Positions 1-7,502 of a DNA stretch of 64,000 nucleotides are shown here, in pieces. The stretch is from Betaproteobacteria bacterium. GTDB taxonomy: Bacteria > Pseudomonadota > Gammaproteobacteria > Burkholderiales > SG8-41. The translations under genes were made by a program, and so were the position numbers. The notes under the pieces are model-generated. The model searched no databases. It was not told the origin of the DNA and saw only the letters and a program-made list of their open reading frames with translations. The first letter of the stretch is position 1. Every line of letters starts with the position of its first letter. The stretch is from NCBI GenBank assembly GCA_900299145.1, contig OMIN01000113.1:49887-113886 (forward strand), written 5' to 3'.

Positions 1-895
1 AATACTCTTGCGCCTGCGGCGACTTGAGATAGCGGTTGGTCACGTCGTTCCAGCGTTGCGCCAGCGCGGGTGGCAAGGCCTTGGGGCCGTACATCGCGTA
101 CCAGATGTTGGCCTCGAAATCCGGCACGCCGGCTTCGGCGAGCGTGGGTAGATCGGGCGCGTAGTCGACGCGCTGCGCGCTGGTCACGCCCAGTGCGCGC
201 AGGCGGCCGCTTTTGACATGTTGTAGCAGCGTGCCCGGCGTGTTGAAAAACAATTTGACCTGGCCGCCGATCAGATCGGTGATGGCCGGCGCGCCGCCCT
301 TGTAAGGCACGTGCAGAATGTCGGTTTTGGTGGAAGCCTTGAACATTTCAAGGATCAGATGCACGGTGCTGCCCACGCCGCTGGAGGCGGCGGTCAACTG
401 CCCCGGCTGCGACCGGGCGAGCGCAATCAACTCTTTTACCGATTTAGCGGACAAGCCGGGATGTACTACAAGCATCGATGCCGAGTGGGTGGCAAGCACC
501 ACCGGCAGCAAGTCGCGCGCCGGGTCAAAGCGCATGCTGCGGTAAGTGGCCGGCAGGATGGCGATGGCGGAGCTGGTGCACAGCATGGTGTAGCCGTCGG
601 GCTCGGCGCGAACCACCACTTCGGTGCCGATTTGCGTGCCCGCGCCGGGCCGGTTGTCGACGATAACCTGCTGGCCCCAGAGCTCCGACAGGCCGGCGGC
701 CAGCGCGCGCGCCACCAGATCCACCGAGCCGCCGGGCGTGTACGGATTGACCATGCGCACAGGCCGCGTGGGGAAGTCGCGCTGGGCCATGGCGTCGACA
801 CTGACGCCCAAGAGTGAACACAGTGCGATGCAAGTGACGGCCGACGCGCGCATGAATTGGGCCATCGGGTGGATATTGTAACTATTTGTTTTCAT
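1..895 (-). CDS. Bug/TctC-family solute-binding protein, 3' end cut by window edge
   Basis: Members of this family are periplasmic receptors that bind carboxylates or other organic anions and pass them to tripartite tricarboxylate transporters. The protein opens MKTNSYNIHP, followed by a hydrophobic signal stretch (CIALCSLLGV), a cleavage site near AMAQ, the family's first strand (DFPTRPVRMV) with its PGG loop, and later HVPYKGG. The C-terminus lies beyond base 1. The ATG at 895 falls inside copy 1 of the dispersed AT-rich repeat (877-897). A second in-frame ATG at 865 (MAQFMRAS) would still leave a signal peptide and may be the original start. No TctA or TctB permease gene is nearby. The ligand is unknown. 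Confidence 0.9.
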   Translation of the reverse strand, partial: MKTNSYNIHPMAQFMRASAVTCIALCSLLGVSVDAMAQRDFPTRPVRMVNPYTPGGSVDLVARALAAGLSELWGQQVIVDNRPGAGTQIGTEVVVRAEPDGYTMLCTSSAIAILPATYRSMRFDPARDLLPVVLATHSASMLVVHPGLSAKSVKELIALARSQPGQLTAASSGVGSTVHLILEMFKASTKTDILHVPYKGGAPAITDLIGGQVKLFFNTPGTLLQHVKSGRLRALGVTSAQRVDYAPDLPTLAEAGVPDFEANIWYAMYGPKALPPALAQRWNDVTNRYLKSPQAQEY

Positions 896-897
896 TG
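877..897 (-). repeat. Dispersed AT-rich junction repeat, copy 1
   Basis: Minus strand reads CAATGAAAACAAATAGTTAC. It contains the start codon of the Bug gene that ends off the left edge and encodes its residues MKTNSY. The core has G for C in the ATACTT part, a variant shared with copies at 21786, 55752 and 63383. Confidence 0.8.
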
Positions 898-920
898 TGT
901 TTTTTGTGGTCTGGCACGCC

Positions 921-1259
921 TTAACCCAGCTTGTCGTGCGCAAAAAATTCCTGCAAATACGCCTGATACGCCTTGCGGTTCGCGTCATCCATGTAATCGA
1001 TTTTCACGCCGATACCTGCGTCGGAACAGTGGCGCACTTCCACTTCGCAATCGACGGCAACGCCCGGCGCAAGATTCAGATGCACGCCGATGATGGTGCC
1101 GGGCGCGAACTCGCGCGTGCACAAGAGCAGCATGCCGCCGTCACTCAGGTCCTGTACCAGCGCGCGGTAGAGCTTGTCTTCGTAAAAAATATCGCTCTTG
1201 GGCGTGACGGTAATGCGCGGCGTTTTACGCTGCTGGGCTTTGTCGGGGGCGTCTGCCAT
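921..1259 (-). CDS. PilZ-domain protein
   Basis: A 112-residue single-domain protein. PilZ domains bind cyclic di-GMP and relay it to motility, surface or secretion machinery. Both signature elements are visible: RKTPR (residues 11-15, the RxxxR phosphate-binding arm) and DLSDGG (37-42, the D/NxSxxG element). The order and spacing are normal, so ligand binding is likely retained. There is no signal peptide or membrane segment, so it acts in the cytoplasm. It lies between an exported hypothetical protein upstream and the Bug gene downstream, and its partner cannot be told from the context. Confidence 0.85.
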   Translation of the reverse strand: MADAPDKAQQRKTPRITVTPKSDIFYEDKLYRALVQDLSDGGMLLLCTREFAPGTIIGVHLNLAPGVAVDCEVEVRHCSDAGIGVKIDYMDDANRKAYQAYLQEFFAHDKLG

Positions 1260-1305
1260 GGGGTCTTCCAGTGGGCCGAGTCAGGCAGTTGAATCCGGCA
1301 GGCGG

Positions 1306-2088
1306 CTAATCCTCGCCGCCCAGATATTCGATGCCCAATACGTATTCCATCAAACGCCAGCCCGCAGTAGTTCGCGCAAAGCAGGCGCGATATTCGACGG
1401 CGCTGCGAATGTGTTCAGCAGGCACAAAACCATCGCGCGCGGCGGCGGCGCCCGCGTAACGCACTTTCACCCAGCGTTGCTGGGATTGGGTGTCCTTGTC
1501 GGCCACCTCCCAATCGCGCACGCCAATGATGTCGTAGCTCAGATTGCCCAGCGTGCCGGCCATATGCGATGGCCCGTCTTTGACCAACGCGTCCTTGACA
1601 GTGATCGCGCCGCTATCGTACGGATCGACATCGTCAAGGGGCCATTTTATTGGCACGTAGGGCGCGCACAGGAGGCGCACGCTTTTCTTCGGCTGATACC
1701 ACGCGCTGCCCATTTGCAGGGCGGCGGATAAATCCTGCAGCAGGCGCTTGTCGGTGCCCTCGAGGTCCCACAGTTTGCGAAAGGCCGCGATCCCGCGCGG
1801 CGCTTCCAGCGGATTCAACACGTTGCCATCGATAATCCCCGCCAGCGCGCGGCGGTCTTCCCGCCGCAGGACCTCCAGCAGCCAGCCGCGAAACTGCACC
1901 CAGGTGGCGTCGCCACCGCCCTCATCCACCGGCAGCATCTTGCGTTGCATGGGCTTGGCGGCAGGCTTGGCCGCAGGCGCGGGCGCTGCGGCGGGGGCCT
2001 GTGCCACGGGTGTTTGTGCGTGCGCGGGTATCAGCCATATCGCTGCGCCGATACAGGAAAAAAACCAGAAAGCAGTGCGTGCAAACAT
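1306..2088 (-). CDS. Exported hypothetical protein with SH3-like C-terminal half
   Basis: About 260 residues. From the ATG at 2088 it begins MFARTAFWFFSCIGAAIW and has a cleavage site near AHAQ, then a long Ala/Pro-rich linker (to about residue 50) typical of envelope proteins. The body contains strands such as GTLGNLSYDIIGVRDWEV and QRWVKVRYAGAAAARDGFVP, which look like a bacterial SH3 fold, but no catalytic motif is evident. A TTG at 2109 would add seven residues; I prefer the ATG because it starts a cleaner signal peptide. It probably acts in the periplasm. I do not recognise a named family. Confidence 0.65.
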   Translation of the reverse strand: MFARTAFWFFSCIGAAIWLIPAHAQTPVAQAPAAAPAPAAKPAAKPMQRKMLPVDEGGGDATWVQFRGWLLEVLRREDRRALAGIIDGNVLNPLEAPRGIAAFRKLWDLEGTDKRLLQDLSAALQMGSAWYQPKKSVRLLCAPYVPIKWPLDDVDPYDSGAITVKDALVKDGPSHMAGTLGNLSYDIIGVRDWEVADKDTQSQQRWVKVRYAGAAAARDGFVPAEHIRSAVEYRACFARTTAGWRLMEYVLGIEYLGGED

Positions 2089-2189
2089 GCGGTTACCAAG
2101 GTTGAGCAAGGTTAGAGCGAGGCGTCAATGGTAAGCGCAGCATCGGTGGCTTACAACAGGTGCGAACAGGGGATAATGGCGGGGCATGC

Positions 2190-2195
2190 TATAAT
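2190..2195 (+). promoter_or_regulatory. Candidate -10 box for the biotin carrier transcript
   Basis: A perfect TATAAT sits about 69 bases before the start of the biotin carrier gene, in the divergent gap after the exported protein. No good TTGACA-like box is present at normal spacing, so this is suggestive only. Confidence 0.3.
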
Positions 2196-2263
2196 TTTTG
2201 CCAAAAATCGCACACAAATCACATACAGACGGCAGGCCTCTGCCGGCAAACGACGGGGACATC

Positions 2264-2485
2264 ATGGCGCGCATCGAAGTCAAATCCGAGATTACCGGGA
2301 CGGTATGGCAGGTGAAATCCAAAGCCGGCGACACGGTGGAATCGGGCGACACGCTGATCGTGATCGAGTCGATGAAAATGGAAATTCCCGTCATCACCGA
2401 AGACGGCGGCGTGGTCAAAGAAATCCTCGTCAAGGAAAAAGACCCGGTGGCCGAGGGGCAAGTGGTGGCGGTGCTGGAGGGGTAA
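2264..2485 (+). CDS. Free-standing biotin carboxyl carrier protein
   Basis: A 73-residue single biotinyl domain. The biotinylation motif ESMKME places the target lysine at residue 38, and the domain is otherwise complete (about 70 residues, ending VAEGQVVAVLEG). It should shuttle a carboxyl group between the biotin carboxylase (7503-8849) and the carboxyltransferase (5863-7398) encoded further along the same strand. The chosen ATG follows GGGGAC at good spacing and gives the standard domain length; an upstream ATG at 2198 would add a 22-residue tail unlike the family. It is separated from its partners by a molybdoenzyme and EtfBA, an unusual gene order. A lipoyl domain is possible but less likely with MKM. 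Confidence 0.88.
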   Translation: MARIEVKSEITGTVWQVKSKAGDTVESGDTLIVIESMKMEIPVITEDGGVVKEILVKEKDPVAEGQVVAVLEG

Positions 2486-2490
2486 TCACT

Positions 2491-2560
2491 AGTGAACCGT
2501 AATCAGTGAACAGGGGTTTGTAGCTTGCCAAGAAGGATTTACTGTTCACCGTTCACTGTT
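2491..2560. repeat. Imperfect inverted repeat of GTGAAC units
   Basis: The gap between the biotin carrier and molybdoenzyme genes contains AGTGAACCGTAATCAGTGAA and, 28 bases on, its near reverse complement (ACTGTTCACCGTTCACTGTT). It could fold as a transcript hairpin. Similar GTGAAxCGT arms recur at 3876-3958 and 7403-7492, so this is a local family of intergenic repeats. Confidence 0.6.
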
Positions 2561-2590
2561 AACTTCTTCACTTCCAACCAGCCCGGGCCT

Positions 2591-2610
2591 ATAAGTATCT
2601 GATTTAATTA
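2591..2610 (-). repeat. Dispersed AT-rich junction repeat, copy 2
   Basis: Reads ATAAGTATCTGATTTAATTA on the plus strand, in reverse orientation to the flanking genes. It lies 26 bases before the molybdoenzyme start; the gene keeps its own GAGGAG ribosome site between the repeat and the ATG. Confidence 0.75.
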
Positions 2611-2635
2611 AATAATTAATCGAGGAGTAACGCTC

Positions 2636-3880
2636 ATGGCACGTCCTGAAATTGAAGGCGATTGGGTCATGGGCTGGCCCGACCGCAAGCGCGCGGGCAT
2701 CAGCGCGGGCAAGGATGCGCAGGGGCGCATTATCAACGGCCGCTCGCCGGTGACGCAGCTGGAAGGCTTGCTGACGCCGACCGACGCCTACTACATCGTC
2801 AATCAACTGGAAGTGCCGGAGCCGATGCATCCCGACGACTGGGTGTTGCAGATCGGCGGGCTGGTGGAAAAGCCGTTTGAAATGTCGTTGAAGGACTTGA
2901 TGAAGTTGCCCGGCCGTACGGTGCGTGCGGTGACTGAATGCGCGGGTAACGACGCGGGGTTTTTCGATTATCAGACGCGCAAGGCCAAGAAGCCCTCGCG
3001 CATCAATCAGCAGGACATGCAGGCGCGTGCCGCCATGCGCGAAACCAACGCGGTGCCGAGCAGCGAAGCCATCAGCAACGAATCGACGACGACATGCGCG
3101 GTGAGCGCAGGCGAATTCACCGGCGTGCCTCTGGCGGAAGTGCTGAAAAAAGCGGGGCTGAAAAGCAATGCGGTGTCGGTACGCTTTCAGGGGTTTGATC
3201 GGGGTCAGCCGGATCTGGCCGTGCAGTACCGCTCGGTGGGCCGCTCGGATTTCAAACTGGTTGATCCCGGCGTGATCAATTACGAAAAAGGCATGCCGCT
3301 CGCCAAGGCCCTGCATCCGGACACGCTGCTGGCTTGGTCAATGAATGGCGAATGGTTGACGCACATCCACGGCGCGCCGGTGCGCGTGGTGACGCCGGGC
3401 TGGAGCGGCAACTGGTGGGTGAAATGGCTTGAGCAGATCGAAGTGCTCGACCACATTCCGCAGTGCTATTACCAGCACCACTATTTCACCTATGGCGAAG
3501 GCCCCGACGACCCGAAGAAGGAAATGATCACCGCGATGGGTGTACGCTGCATCATCCTCAATCCGCTGGATGAAGACTCACCGCTCGAACGCGGCAGTCA
3601 CAAAGTGCAGGGGCGCGCGTGGAGCGGCATGGGCATGATCAAGCGCGTCGAAGTCAGCGTGGATGGCGGCAAGACCTGGCACGACGCGCATCTGGAAGAG
3701 CCCGTCGAGCGCTGGCTGTGGGTGCGCTGGTCGTGGCTGTGGGAAGTGGACAAGCCCGGAGCCTATCAAATCATGGCGCGCGCCACGGACGAGACAGGGC
3801 GCGTGCAGCCGCAGATACCGTGGAATTATCAGCGGAAGCATTTTGACGGGATTGTGCCGACGGACGTGGTTGTTTCGTAA
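2636..3880 (+). CDS. Sulfite-oxidase/SoxC-like molybdopterin oxidoreductase
   Basis: A 414-residue enzyme of the eukaryotic sulfite oxidase family. The molybdenum-ligating cysteine is C102 in VTECAGN. The N-terminal half forms the Mo-cofactor fold, and the C-terminal part (from about residue 290, VRCIILNPLDED to the end) matches the Mo-co dimerisation domain. SoxC and SorA normally carry a Tat leader; this protein starts MARPEIEGDW with no leader, so it is predicted cytoplasmic unless piggy-backed. The start is supported by GAGGAG nine bases upstream. It lies within the carboxylase/ETF cluster, which suggests a role in oxidising sulfite or a sulfoxide released during catabolism, but the substrate is an inference. 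Confidence 0.88.
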   Translation: MARPEIEGDWVMGWPDRKRAGISAGKDAQGRIINGRSPVTQLEGLLTPTDAYYIVNQLEVPEPMHPDDWVLQIGGLVEKPFEMSLKDLMKLPGRTVRAVTECAGNDAGFFDYQTRKAKKPSRINQQDMQARAAMRETNAVPSSEAISNESTTTCAVSAGEFTGVPLAEVLKKAGLKSNAVSVRFQGFDRGQPDLAVQYRSVGRSDFKLVDPGVINYEKGMPLAKALHPDTLLAWSMNGEWLTHIHGAPVRVVTPGWSGNWWVKWLEQIEVLDHIPQCYYQHHYFTYGEGPDDPKKEMITAMGVRCIILNPLDEDSPLERGSHKVQGRAWSGMGMIKRVEVSVDGGKTWHDAHLEEPVERWLWVRWSWLWEVDKPGAYQIMARATDETGRVQPQIPWNYQRKHFDGIVPTDVVVS

Positions 3881-3958
3881 AACGTAAATCGTGAGATGTG
3901 AAACGTAACCCCCATCACTAACAGCGTTTCACGATTCACCATTCACGTTTCACGTCGC
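3876..3958. repeat. Imperfect inverted repeat of GTGAAACGT units
   Basis: Left arm with CGTAAAACGTAAATCGTGAG and right arm with GCGTTTCACGATTCACCATT fill the gap between the molybdoenzyme and etfB. The right arm's reverse complement repeats the CGTGAA(A/T)CG unit four times. Same family as 2491-2560 and 7403-7492. It may act as a transcript-folding or stabilising element. Confidence 0.6.
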
Positions 3959-3960
3959 AA

Positions 3961-4773
3961 ATGCATATCGCCGTCTGCATCAAATACATCCCCGACCCTG
4001 AAGCCGCCTTCAGCCAGTTCAGCATTGACGAGCAGGCGAAGAAGGTGGTTCCCGCGCCGGGCTTGAGGCACGTTGTAAGCCCTTTCGACGAACAGGCGAT
4101 TGAGGCGGCGTTGCGAGTACGTGAGCAGCACGCGGGCGCGCGCATCACAGTCATCACGCTGGGCAACGAAGCCTCGCGCAACGCGTTAAAGCATGGGCTG
4201 GCAATGGGCGCGGACGATGGCGTCTTGCTGATGGATCCGGCATTCGATGACGGAGATGGTTACACCACAACGCTTGCGTTGTCGGCGGCGATCCGCAAGC
4301 TCGCCACGGTTGATCTGGTGCTGACCGGGCGGCAGGCCGCGGATGGTGACGCGGGCATCGTCGGCGCGGGCATCGGCGAAGAGCTAAACTTGCCGGTGCT
4401 GACATTTGCCAAAGCGGTCGTAATGGAAGGCGCCGCTGCGTCCGTCGTTCGGGTTGAGCGCGTGCTGGATGACGGTACTGAAATTGTCGAGGCCGATTTG
4501 CCCGCGCTGGTCACGGTGTCGAATGAACTCGGCGCACCGCGCGCGCCGAGCCTGCGCGAAACCATGCGCGCCGCGCGCAAGCCCATGGTGGTGTGGAAGG
4601 CCGCTGATTTGGAATTGGATGTGGCCACGCTGGGTGCGGCCGGTGCGCGCACGGCGCGTGAGCGAATATTCGTGCCGTCGAAAGCGGTGCAGTGCGAATT
4701 TATCGAAGCGGCCACGCCGGAAGAACAAGGCGCGCGGCTGGCGGCGCGCTTGCGCGAGGCGAAAGTGCTATGA
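3961..4773 (+). CDS. etfB: Electron transfer flavoprotein beta subunit
   Basis: A 270-residue ETF small subunit, which together with EtfA carries electrons from acyl-CoA dehydrogenases to ETF:ubiquinone oxidoreductase. It has the family opening (MHIAVCIKYIPDP), the SPFDEQAIEAALR stretch, the nucleotide-binding TGRQAADGDAGIVG region and the recognition-loop segment near LPALVTVSNELGAPRAPSL. It overlaps etfA by four bases (ATGA), so translation is coupled. The inverted repeat 3876-3958 ends just before its ATG and leaves no obvious ribosome-binding site. No acyl-CoA dehydrogenase is encoded in this window, so its electron donor is elsewhere. Confidence 0.93.
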   Translation: MHIAVCIKYIPDPEAAFSQFSIDEQAKKVVPAPGLRHVVSPFDEQAIEAALRVREQHAGARITVITLGNEASRNALKHGLAMGADDGVLLMDPAFDDGDGYTTTLALSAAIRKLATVDLVLTGRQAADGDAGIVGAGIGEELNLPVLTFAKAVVMEGAAASVVRVERVLDDGTEIVEADLPALVTVSNELGAPRAPSLRETMRAARKPMVVWKAADLELDVATLGAAGARTARERIFVPSKAVQCEFIEAATPEEQGARLAARLREAKVL

Positions 4774-5735
4774 GTGTGCTGATCGCAATCGAGTTGACTG
4801 GCGAAAAGCCGTCGAATGCGAGCCTCGAACTTCTGGCGTTGGCGCGCACGCTTGCCAACGGCAACCCCGTGGTCGCGCTTTCGCTCGGCGCGGATGTGGG
4901 GCTCACCGAAACGCTCATCGCACGCGGCGCAGACAAAGTCGTGCTCGGTGCGCGCGAAACCTTTACTGACATCAACAGCGATGTGTGGGCCACCTGCGCC
5001 ACCGATGCTGCCCGCAAGCATGGGGCGACGCTGGTGCTGGCGCCGCACACGCCGTTCGGCGCGGATATCGCGCCAAGGCTCGCGTTTCGCCTGAACGCTG
5101 CGTGCGCGACGGGTTGCGTCAGCATCGACCGGCAAGATGGCGCGTTGCTTTGCACGCGTGCGGCACACGGCGGCAATGTGCGTGAGGTGTTGCGAATGAA
5201 AGCCCGCGTCACCGTGGCCACGCTTCGTGCGGGCGTATACGACGCGCTGCCTGCCGACACTACACGCAAGGGCGAGGGCATCATCCTCACTGAGCCGCCC
5301 CCCTCGCGCATCCGCGTGCTCGAACGTAAACGTGATGCGGCTGAAGGCGTGCGTCTTGAAGACGCCAAAGTCATCGTCGCCGGCGGCCGTGGCCTCGGCG
5401 GTGCGGAAGGGTTCAAAGTACTGGAGCCGCTGGCGCATGCCTTGGGCGGCGTGGTGGGCGCGAGCCGTGTGCCGTGTGATCTGAACTGGTGTTCACACGC
5501 GATGCAAATCGGCTTGACCGGGAAAACCGTGACGCCGGAGCTCTATATCGCCGTCGGCATTTCCGGCGCGAGCCATCATCTCGCGGGCTGCGGCAATGCG
5601 AAGACCATCATCGCCATCAACACCGACAAGGACGCGGCGATTTTTCGTGAAGCGCGGTTTGGCGTAACCGGAGATTTTGCTAAAGTGGTACCGGCATTGA
5701 CAGCGGCTATAAGGGCTTTACCGAAGGATTTGTAA
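4770..5735 (+). CDS. etfA: Electron transfer flavoprotein alpha subunit
   Basis: A 321-residue ETF large subunit. The C-terminal FAD domain is clear: GGRGLGGAEGFKVLEPLA, then TPELYIAVGISGASHHLAG and AINTDKDAAIF, the usual FAD-contacting segments. The start at 4770 overlaps the etfB stop, which is the normal operon arrangement. The stop codon TAA (5733-5735) is provided by copy 3 of the dispersed AT-rich repeat, which begins within the last two codons. Works as a heterodimer with EtfB in the cytoplasm. Confidence 0.93.
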   Translation: MSVLIAIELTGEKPSNASLELLALARTLANGNPVVALSLGADVGLTETLIARGADKVVLGARETFTDINSDVWATCATDAARKHGATLVLAPHTPFGADIAPRLAFRLNAACATGCVSIDRQDGALLCTRAAHGGNVREVLRMKARVTVATLRAGVYDALPADTTRKGEGIILTEPPPSRIRVLERKRDAAEGVRLEDAKVIVAGGRGLGGAEGFKVLEPLAHALGGVVGASRVPCDLNWCSHAMQIGLTGKTVTPELYIAVGISGASHHLAGCGNAKTIIAINTDKDAAIFREARFGVTGDFAKVVPALTAAIRALPKDL

Positions 5736-5750
5736 GCATCTGTTTTAAAA
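5731..5750 (-). repeat. Dispersed AT-rich junction repeat, copy 3
   Basis: Plus strand TGTAAGCATCTGTTTTAAAA. Its TAA is the etfA stop codon. Orientation is opposite to both flanking genes. A run CAATTTTTAC follows, giving the looser AT arm seen in most copies. Confidence 0.75.
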
Positions 5751-5862
5751 CAATTTTTACTCGGGCTAGCGCAGATTTTCGCAGACAAAATCGCGGTTGA
5801 TTTAATCTGCGTTCAACTGCGTAATTCCGCGTTCAGGTTTTGAATTTGTTCTGGAGATTCAC

Positions 5863-7398
5863 ATGGCATCAGAAGCACTACTCGCCGAATACGAAGCCCG
5901 CCGCGCCAAGGCGCTCGCCGGCGGCGGCGCCGACAAATACGCGCGGCGCAGCGCGAAAGGAATCCTTAATGCGCGCGAGCGCATCGCCAAACTAGTGGAT
6001 ACGGAATCGTTCATCGAATCCGGTTTGTTCGGCACTTCTGCGGTCGAGCCGCATCTGGCGGATGAAACGCAGACTGACGGCAAGATCGCGGGCTACGCCA
6101 AAATCGGCGGGCGCGACGTGGCGATTGTGGTCAACGATTTCACCGTCAAGGGCGCATCGACTTCGTATACCAATGGCCGCAAGGTCGGCCACATGAAACG
6201 CACCGCCACCGAACGCGGCATGCCGCTGATTGCGCTGGGCGAATCCACCGGCGCGCGCTTGCCGGACGCGATGGGCGGCTACGGCATGGGCATGTTGCTG
6301 GGCAATGACAACACGCAGTTCCGGCGCACGCGCGAGACACCGATGGTGGCCGCGGCCTTCGGGCCATCGTTCGGTTCGTCGACGTGGATGATGTGCATCA
6401 GCGATTTCGCAGTCATGCACAAGGGCGCGACGGTGGCAGTGTCGAGCCCCGGCCTGGTGTCGATGGCGCTGGGTGAGAAGGTCAGCGCCGATGATCTGGG
6501 CGGTTGGCGGCTGCATTCGGATATCACCGGCCTCGTCGATCAGGCGGTCGATACCGAGGAAGAAGTGCTGGAGGCGATCAAAAAGTATTTGTCGTACATG
6601 CCGAGCCACCACAACGAAGCCCCGCCTGATGCGCCGATTCCCGCGGGCTCGGGCGCCGACATGGACAAGGTATTCGGCCTGCTGCCTGAAAAGCGCACGC
6701 AGGTGTACGACATGAAGCGCATCATTCGTTGCGTGGTCGATAAAGACACAATGTTTGAGCTGAAGCCGCGGTTTGGCAAAAGCGCGGTAACAACGCTTGC
6801 TCGACTGGGCGGCAAAACAGTGGGCATCGTTGCCAACAACCCACTGCATCGCGGCGGCGCGCTGGATGCAGACGCCTGCCGCAAGATCGTGGATTTTCTG
6901 GTGATGTGCGATTCGTTTAACGTGCCGATTGTGTTGCTGGTCGACACGCCGGGCTTCCAGATCGGCACCGAGGCGGAGAAAGCCGGTGCGCCGGGGCGCA
7001 TCATGAATTTCATGAACGCGATGACCCTGCTGACGGTGCCGCATTTGTCCGTGATCATCCGCAAGAGCTATGGCCGCGCCTACGTGTGCATGGGTGGCGG
7101 GCGGCATTCGGACGACATCGCCGCGTGGCCCAGCGCCGAGATCAGCTTCATGAGCCCGGAGTTCGCCACCAAGATTGTGCACGGCGTAGGCTACGGCGAG
7201 CCGGGCTATGAGGACGCTCTGAAGAAAATCGAAAAGGGCATCGACGTGTGGGGCCTCGCGTCGGTATACGCCGCGCAGGCCGTGATCCACCCGAAAGATA
7301 CCCGTGATTACCTCATACGCATGCTTGACGTGTATAAGTTGCGCATTACTAAGGGTGTCGGGCAGCATTTGATGCGGACTTGGCCGACGAGTTATTAA
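5863..7398 (+). CDS. Acyl-CoA carboxylase, carboxyltransferase subunit (PccB-like)
   Basis: A 511-residue carboxyltransferase that moves CO2 from carboxybiotin to an acyl-CoA. It has both crotonase-like halves. The N-terminal half carries GESTGARLPDAMGGYGMG; the C-terminal half carries NNPLHRGGALDADACRKIVDF, VDTPGFQIGTEAEKAG and RKSYGRAYVCMGGGRHSDD followed by AWPSAEISFM, matching propionyl/methylcrotonyl-CoA carboxylase beta chains. The length is normal. An ATG preceded by CTGGAG at 5851-5856 supports the start. It should form a complex with the biotin carboxylase 104 bases downstream and the separate biotin carrier at 2264. The acyl substrate cannot be fixed from sequence alone. Confidence 0.92.
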   Translation: MASEALLAEYEARRAKALAGGGADKYARRSAKGILNARERIAKLVDTESFIESGLFGTSAVEPHLADETQTDGKIAGYAKIGGRDVAIVVNDFTVKGASTSYTNGRKVGHMKRTATERGMPLIALGESTGARLPDAMGGYGMGMLLGNDNTQFRRTRETPMVAAAFGPSFGSSTWMMCISDFAVMHKGATVAVSSPGLVSMALGEKVSADDLGGWRLHSDITGLVDQAVDTEEEVLEAIKKYLSYMPSHHNEAPPDAPIPAGSGADMDKVFGLLPEKRTQVYDMKRIIRCVVDKDTMFELKPRFGKSAVTTLARLGGKTVGIVANNPLHRGGALDADACRKIVDFLVMCDSFNVPIVLLVDTPGFQIGTEAEKAGAPGRIMNFMNAMTLLTVPHLSVIIRKSYGRAYVCMGGGRHSDDIAAWPSAEISFMSPEFATKIVHGVGYGEPGYEDALKKIEKGIDVWGLASVYAAQAVIHPKDTRDYLIRMLDVYKLRITKGVGQHLMRTWPTSY

Positions 7399-7402
7399 CT
7401 GC

Positions 7403-7492
7403 CGTGAGTCGTAATTCGTAAAACGTTCCCTCCCCCGCGAGTGGGGGAGGGTTAGGGTGGGAACGTCTTTCACGATTCACATTTCACTTTTC
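7403..7492. repeat. GTGAATCGT-type inverted repeat enclosing a GC hairpin
   Basis: Outer arms CGTGAGTCGTAATTCGTAAA and TTTCACGATTCACATTTCAC flank the CCCTCCCCC hairpin described separately. This makes a nested stem-loop filling the gap between the carboxyltransferase and biotin carboxylase genes. Confidence 0.6.
7428..7451 (+). terminator. Strong GC hairpin, possible attenuator
   Basis: CCCTCCCCC and GGGGGAGGG pair around a GCGAGT loop, followed by TTAGGGTGGG rather than a U tract. It may reduce read-through or stabilise the upstream message. The same family of hairpins occurs at 8871 and 8941. Confidence 0.45.
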
Positions 7493-7502
7493 AAGTAACC
7501 CT

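Noticed and set aside
4260..5438. Long antisense frame opposite etfB/etfA.
   Set aside because: Same shadow effect; composition is Arg/Ser/Ala-rich and no family is recognisable.
6580..6600. AAAAGTATTTGTCGTAC in the carboxyltransferase gene as a repeat copy.
   Set aside because: Ten bases match (AAGTATTTGT) but the T-rich half is missing; codes for an ordinary helix (KKYLSYM).
5992..7473. Long open frame of 493 codons antisense to the carboxyltransferase gene.
   Set aside because: It is the shadow of a GC-rich gene; the product is His/Arg-rich without domains, and the sense gene is certain.
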